Source of the DNA: JBEKYH01 sp049511115 | Lineage (GTDB): Bacteria > Planctomycetota > Phycisphaerae > Tepidisphaerales > Tepidisphaeraceae | NCBI GenBank assembly: GCA_049511115.1 | Contig: JBEKYH010000249.1 | Coordinates: 1-10,239, forward strand | Length of the DNA stretch: 10,239 nt | Reading direction: 5' to 3' | Shown: positions 6,482 through 10,239 of the stretch, one piece after another | How positions within the stretch are numbered: the first letter of the stretch is position 1 | Layout: the number at the start of each line of letters is the position of its first letter | Made by a program: the position numbers and the translations under genes | The notes under the pieces: model-generated | Seen by the model: the letters and a program-made list of their open reading frames with translations, nothing else | Databases searched by the model: none | What the model was told of the DNA's origin: nothing

Positions 6482-9172
6482 TTACTTTCCGCGCCACAGC
6501 GCGATGTCCTTGAATTCAACCCATTCATAAGGTCGCGCCTCGACTCGAATGCTCGCGATGTCTTTTAACTTCATGCCCTCGAATCCAGAATTTATTTGGG
6601 AAAAGTGGTCCCCATTATAACTGCTCCCTGATCCCCCATCCGCGACATGTTCCGCCCCCGCGCGATCAACGGCAACCAACCGAAGCTGCTCTCCCATTAA
6701 GGCCGCGGTTGTCACCGTGACCGCGACCTGATTATCCCCTTGGATCGCCGGCGCAAACGCCACATCCCCATCCGCCAGCGCGTCCGTAGCGATATCCGAG
6801 GGGCGGTTGTTTTCCGCCACATTGCGCCACTGTCCCGCCGCGACAGCAAACCGAATGGTTATCCCCAACTGCTCGATTGGCGCAGTAAACATGGCCGCAC
6901 AAAGCCCATCGCTGGGGAGGCCGCTCCATGTAACTCCGTCCCAGCTCGCCGAGGCGCCTGGGGCGGGGTCAAATTGCCAGAGCGTGCCGACTTCTTTCGT
7001 GGGGCTATCGGAAAGTCGCACGACGATCCGTCGTTCGATCCACTGGCTGTTCGGCGGAGCCTCCCCGATTGGGCCATCGAAAGGTCGATCGGCGAGTGCC
7101 GTGCCGTCAGGCTTCCACCAAGGCTTGCCCTTCGATGGATTCTCCGACAACCCGACCAGTTCGACTTTAACCCCATCGGGCAGTGTGGCTTTCCACGGAT
7201 CATCGGCCGGAGGATGCACGACTGCCGCGACAGTTCTGGGGATTAACGCAAACGCCCTCATCTCGCCTCGCTGTGCTTCCTCGCGAATCTTGTCCAGCAC
7301 GTCAAGGATCGCCCGTTGATTCTCCGGCGTCTGCGTCACGAGTAATTGCCCATTTCCCGGCACGACACTAATCATTCCAAACTTCCCGCCGTTGGACTTC
7401 CACGAGGCGGGCGCAACCAACTGCGTTACCAATTTCGTCAAGTCTTTCAGCAAATCCTCGCTGGTTTCTTTCGAGTTAGGCAGCGGCTCAATCAGGTCGC
7501 GCACGTCAAAGATCTGTGTATTCACGCGCGTAAAATGATCCGCCGTCGAGATCGTAATCACCCCCTGGTCGTTTTCGTAAGCCAGTCTCGTCTGACCTCC
7601 CACCATGGAGAGAATGGCCTCAAGGGCCTTTGACAGCTTGACGTTGTGCAGTTTAAGCGTGATGGGCGTGGACCGGTCGACACCAGCCGCCTCAAGCGTG
7701 CGCGCATCCACGAAGATATTGGCTTTGGTGGTATCGCGCAAATAATCGATGACTTGGTCGAATGGGACGTTGAAGAAATTAGATTCCGGCAGCACCGTGT
7801 CCAGAAAATCTGGTTGCAAGGTCGTCGCGTGGACAACGGTGACCGGCGCCTGGCTTGCGTCAAACGCCGCCCGGGCCTTGCGCAGATTTGTAATCATGGC
7901 GCCATCTTCCACGAACTGGCGGACGCCAAGGGCGTAGGGATCCGTAGGATCCAGCGTCGTAATCTGATTCAGAATGCTGAGCGCCGCGGCGTAGTCTCCG
8001 GAATCAACGTCCGCCCGCGCCGCCTGGGTGAGTTCGATGATCGTCGGGTCGTTCTCGCCAAGTTGCTGCGGCCCGGCCGGCGCGGGCGATGCCGCGCGCG
8101 AATGAATCGCCGCCAGCGGCAAAAGCAACATCAGCAGGGCGATCAAGCCAACGCAAATCGCCTTGCGCGTTGAGTGCCGCCGATTCTGCCGGATATCGAG
8201 GATAGCCCGCAGGCGGCCCTCCAGTTTGGACGCCCGAGCCATCGGCGCGGCGATGAGGCTGGCAATGGCAGCGCTTCGGTAGCCAGTGGCGACGGCCATA
8301 AGCTCAGTCGCATAGTCCGACGGTTTGTTACCGGCTGTCAGCACGATGTCGTCGCACGCTCGCTCCCGCTCGATTTCGAGCCGGCGAAACGCGAGCCAGG
8401 CAAAGGGATTAAACCAATAAACCGCCCTGGCGAATTGCGCGATGAGCTGGGTCAGCCCATCGCGCCGCTTGACGTGAGCCAGTTCGTGCAGCAGGACCAG
8501 GCGTTTACGTTGATCCGACCACTTGGTCGCTTCGGCAGGGAGGAGGATCCTAGGGCGCCAAATGCCCCAGATCATCGGCATCGACCGCCGCTCGCTCTGC
8601 AACAGGCGCACGGGCGAGGCGATGGCGAGGAGATCACAAAGCTCTTCAAGAAGATTTAGCCAGTCTGGGTCGTCGATTGTCCGCGAGCGCAATCCAAGTC
8701 GAAACACCGCGGCCATTCCCAGCACGATCGGCGTGAGCATCGCGGCAGCGCCAACAGCCCAGGCAACCACGGCGCAGGCGGCCCAATCGATGCGGGATGG
8801 TGTGGTCTGGGGCAACTCGATCGGCGATTTGGCAACAGACGATGATGGAAAGTCGCTTACAGGCTGATTTGGCGCGGAGCTGAACAACGACGGGATTGAA
8901 ATCGCGGGCGACGTATTAAAAACGACCGGAGCCACCCGTACCGGCTGAGGCGGCAACACTTTCCACTGCGGTAAAGTCACCGAGAGAACCGGCAGCGTGA
9001 TCGCGCCGCACAGCGCGAGAAGCCAAAGCCAATGCCGCGCCGCCGCGGAGGCTTTGCGCAAAGCAAGCGATAGCAGCGCGGCTGCCATAAGCAATGCCGT
9101 GCTTTTGACAGCCGCGCTTGCCAGCACCGGCCAGAGCGAGCCGAGATTCGACGCTGTTTGCAGCAGAGACAT
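6482..9172 (-). CDS. M56 (BlaR1/MecR1-like) membrane metallopeptidase with STN/secretin-like extracytoplasmic region
   Basis: This 896-residue protein has a BlaR1-type N-terminal half. Membrane segments lie at about residues 20-38, 46-67 and 131-157. A zinc-protease loop has HELAH at 229-233 and a downstream ERERACDD stretch (268-275) that should supply the third ligand, followed by a fourth membrane helix at 338-357. In the family, this protease transmits an outside signal and leads to loss of the partner BlaI repressor. The remainder should be extracytoplasmic. It has a short TPR-like helical repeat (about 388-420) and an STN/secretin-N-like fold (about 466-543: FDQVIDYLRDTTKANIFVD, then ITLKLHNVKLSKALEAILS and GVITIST). 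Next comes an IFDVRDLI plus GNGQLLVTQTPENQRAILDVLDKI segment (554-630), then an unassigned 260-residue tail with a VELVGLSENPSKGKPWWKPDG motif. There is no penicillin-binding domain. The start has AGAGGTG a few bases upstream. The blaI-like gene ends 45 bases before it, so the two form an operon. Confidence 0.85.
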   Translation of the reverse strand: MSLLQTASNLGSLWPVLASAAVKSTALLMAAALLSLALRKASAAARHWLWLLALCGAITLPVLSVTLPQWKVLPPQPVRVAPVVFNTSPAISIPSLFSSAPNQPVSDFPSSSVAKSPIELPQTTPSRIDWAACAVVAWAVGAAAMLTPIVLGMAAVFRLGLRSRTIDDPDWLNLLEELCDLLAIASPVRLLQSERRSMPMIWGIWRPRILLPAEATKWSDQRKRLVLLHELAHVKRRDGLTQLIAQFARAVYWFNPFAWLAFRRLEIERERACDDIVLTAGNKPSDYATELMAVATGYRSAAIASLIAAPMARASKLEGRLRAILDIRQNRRHSTRKAICVGLIALLMLLLPLAAIHSRAASPAPAGPQQLGENDPTIIELTQAARADVDSGDYAAALSILNQITTLDPTDPYALGVRQFVEDGAMITNLRKARAAFDASQAPVTVVHATTLQPDFLDTVLPESNFFNVPFDQVIDYLRDTTKANIFVDARTLEAAGVDRSTPITLKLHNVKLSKALEAILSMVGGQTRLAYENDQGVITISTADHFTRVNTQIFDVRDLIEPLPNSKETSEDLLKDLTKLVTQLVAPASWKSNGGKFGMISVVPGNGQLLVTQTPENQRAILDVLDKIREEAQRGEMRAFALIPRTVAAVVHPPADDPWKATLPDGVKVELVGLSENPSKGKPWWKPDGTALADRPFDGPIGEAPPNSQWIERRIVVRLSDSPTKEVGTLWQFDPAPGASASWDGVTWSGLPSDGLCAAMFTAPIEQLGITIRFAVAAGQWRNVAENNRPSDIATDALADGDVAFAPAIQGDNQVAVTVTTAALMGEQLRLVAVDRAGAEHVADGGSGSSYNGDHFSQINSGFEGMKLKDIASIRVEARPYEWVEFKDIALWRGK

Positions 9173-9217
9173 CGTCCACCTCTTGGTAAGGAGGCTCGTC
9201 GATCAACTGGACTATCG

Positions 9218-9601
9218 TTACTGACCATCCTTGCGGGCCTTGCGAATCAACGCCGCCATTTTTTCCAGCTCATCGGGGTTGTACTCCCCGGTCTCATCCG
9301 CGAGATAGGCCGCAACGGCTTGCTCCAGCGAGCCGCGGAAGAAAACGTCCAGCACGCGCCGCAGGGCGGATTGGCCGGCCTGTTTGCGGGCGCGAATGGC
9401 CCTAAATACAAAATGCCGCCCGACGCGGCGATGCGTCAACTGACCCTTATCTTCCAAAATCCGCAGGAATGTTCGCACCGCCGCCCGGCTCAGAGGATCG
9501 GGCATGGCAGCCAGGACCTCAGTCGCCGTGACTTCGCCGCGCGCATAAACAATCTCCATGATCTGCGATTCCCGGCGGCTGAGTATGGGCAGGTTGGCCA
9601 T
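9218..9601 (-). CDS. BlaI/MecI-family transcriptional repressor
   Basis: This 127-residue protein has the full length and pattern of the family. A winged helix-turn-helix occupies residues 8-70 (LSRRESQIMEIVYARGEVTATEVLAAM, then the recognition segment AAVRTFLRILEDKGQLTHRRVGRHFVFRA). A C-terminal dimerisation region follows with the family signature LRRVLDVFFRGSLEQAVAAYL (residues 80-100) and a charged helix at the end. In known systems the repressor dimer binds palindromes over its own promoter and is inactivated after signalling by the M56 partner encoded next. The start codon is directly adjacent to a perfect palindrome at 9602-9623, and there is no Shine-Dalgarno sequence, so translation may be leaderless. 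It is the first gene of the operon with the M56 protease. Confidence 0.9.
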   Translation of the reverse strand: MANLPILSRRESQIMEIVYARGEVTATEVLAAMPDPLSRAAVRTFLRILEDKGQLTHRRVGRHFVFRAIRARKQAGQSALRRVLDVFFRGSLEQAVAAYLADETGEYNPDELEKMAALIRKARKDGQ

Positions 9602-9623
9602 GACGGTTAAAAAGTTAACCGTC
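9602..9623. promoter_or_regulatory. Probable operator 1 of the BlaI-like repressor
   Basis: A perfect inverted repeat has nine-base arms GACGGTTAA and TTAACCGTC separated by AAAG. It abuts the start codon of the blaI-like gene and covers the predicted -10 element and transcription start. Its position fits autorepression. Classical BlaI/MecI sites have a TACA/TGTA core, which is absent here, so the assignment to this repressor rests on position and on the second copy at 9644-9665. Confidence 0.7.
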
Positions 9624-9640
9624 GGAACCCTCTATGTCAA
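9612..9640 (-). promoter_or_regulatory. Predicted promoter of the blaI-M56 operon
   Basis: On the minus strand a perfect TTGACA (9640-9635) is followed after 17 bases by TAACTT (9617-9612), a weak but plausible -10 element. The -10 lies inside operator 1, and the -35 sits between the two operators, so repressor binding would occlude polymerase. Only ten bases separate the -10 from the start codon, so the transcript would begin at or within a few bases of ATG. Confidence 0.6.
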
Positions 9641-9643
9641 CCG

Positions 9644-9665
9644 AAAAGTTAAAAATTTAACCGAC
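9644..9665. promoter_or_regulatory. Probable operator 2 of the BlaI-like repressor
   Basis: This site has the same layout as operator 1, shifted by exactly 42 bases: left arm AAAAGTTAA, spacer AAAT, right arm TTAACCGAC. The right arm matches operator 1 at eight of nine positions and the left arm at six of nine, including GTTAA. It lies just upstream of the predicted -35 element. Forty-two bases is about four helical turns, so both sites would face the same side of the DNA, which suits cooperative binding of two dimers. Confidence 0.65.
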
Positions 9666-9856
9666 GGGGGCCGTTGGAGGATTAGCGCCGGACACGGATT
9701 TGTCGCGTTCATGCGCCCAGAAGTATGCAAACAACATGATTCGTTAAATAGGGGGTCTCATGGTGGTAGGGCGCGTCGGGCCGTCCCTTAAACCGCTCTA
9801 GGGTTTTTCGGTTCTCGCCATGCAATGGCCGCGCACAGGTGTACACTCTGTTTCCA

Positions 9857-10239
9857 ATGCCAGAGATTTTGGTTGTTGAGGATGATCCCTATCAGGCCGA
9901 AGCCCTGACAATATTTCTACGTAAATCGGGATACGATGTCGTGGCCGCCTCGGATGGCCGCGCCGCGCTCAACCGGGTTATCGAGCGGCGGCCGGACCTG
10001 GTCATGCTGGACCTGTTTCTGCCGGAGATGAACGGGATCGAATTGCTCGAAGTGCTCTCCTCGTACATGCGGCTGAAAACACTTCCGGTGATCGTCTGGA
10101 CGGGCGCGATGGACTTGCCGCTGCTGGACCGGGCCAGGAATTTGAACGCCAACGCGGTGCTGGTGAAGAGCCGATCCACCTACAACCATCTATTGGTTGC
10201 GATCCAGAAAGCCCTGCCGAAACAAGCGGATAAAGGGGA
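9857..10239 (+). CDS. Response regulator receiver (CheY-like) domain protein, partial
   Basis: The frame is open from ATG 9857 to the window end, giving 127 codons. It is a standard receiver domain: ILVVEDD with the acidic pair Asp9/Asp10, phospho-acceptor Asp52 in DLVMLDLFLPEMNGIELLE, Thr82 in VIVWTG and Lys104 in AVLVKS. It would receive a phosphoryl group from a histidine kinase not present in the window. The domain ends near residue 122, so the gene is either a nearly complete single-domain regulator or has an output domain beyond the edge. There is no Shine-Dalgarno sequence before ATG. A GTG at 9839 in the same frame is possible, but the family normally starts right before the first strand. 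It is divergent from the BlaI operon, with a 255-base gap. Confidence 0.85.
   Translation, partial: MPEILVVEDDPYQAEALTIFLRKSGYDVVAASDGRAALNRVIERRPDLVMLDLFLPEMNGIELLEVLSSYMRLKTLPVIVWTGAMDLPLLDRARNLNANAVLVKSRSTYNHLLVAIQKALPKQADKG

Noticed and set aside
7646..8659. Plus-strand ORFs of 161 and 175 codons opposite the M56 gene
   Set aside because: They lie entirely within the confidently identified M56 coding sequence, are Arg-rich and show no family pattern.
9839..9846. GTGTACAC palindrome, containing the TGTACA core reminiscent of BlaI/MecI sites, just before the response-regulator gene
   Set aside because: It is only eight bases, occurs once and lacks flanking symmetry. The much stronger repeated palindromes at 9602-9665 are better operator candidates.

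Overview
The window is GC-rich with GC-rich third codon positions. It looks like chromosomal DNA from a Planctomycetota or closely related PVC-group bacterium. This is inferred from protein style, not from a marker gene. The clues are a giant secreted protein made of DUF11 repeats, SdrD-B modules and a GFW...NQAGGIG C-terminal module, and an M56 (BlaR1-like) protease fused to an STN/secretin-like periplasmic region. No rRNA, tRNA, CRISPR array, transposase or integrase was seen.

Layout. (1) Positions 1-4314 (+) hold most of one very large surface or secreted protein that begins upstream of the window: one partial and six full DUF11-type repeats of about 120 residues, then three SdrD/Cna-B-like modules, then a C-terminal module. 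A stretch of 130 codons rich in Asn, Cys and Gly (22 Cys) is inserted inside the first SdrD-B module. The gene is split by a +1 frameshift at 2814-2816, inside that stretch, so it reads as two overlapping ORFs. A strong terminator follows at 4347-4375. (2) Positions 4477-6262 (+) hold a run of small envelope-type genes: an unrecognised small ORF that may itself be frameshifted, a DUF883 (ElaB/YqjD-like) tail-anchored protein, a SYLF-domain lipoprotein and a four-helix membrane protein. A hairpin lies between the last two, and a rho-independent terminator at 6410-6456 closes the run. (3) Positions 6482-9601 (-) hold a two-gene BlaI/M56 operon, convergent with the preceding genes. (4) Positions 9602-9856 are the divergent control region. 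Next to blaI it carries two matching palindromic sites whose centres are exactly 42 bp apart, with a promoter between and overlapping them. The rest (9668-9856) shows no convincing site. (5) From 9857 (+) to the window end is a response-regulator receiver domain, incomplete at the edge.

How the genes work together. The BlaI-like repressor probably controls its own operon through the two palindromes. By analogy with BlaI/BlaR1 and MecI/MecR1, the membrane M56 protease would sense a signal through its large extracytoplasmic region and relieve repression. That region has no penicillin-binding domain here, so the signal is unlikely to be a classical beta-lactam. The giant protein is probably an extracellular or wall component, with Ca-binding SdrD-B loops and a strikingly high Cys content. 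The DUF883 and SYLF genes form a tight envelope-associated pair. Nothing in the sequence directly links these modules to each other.
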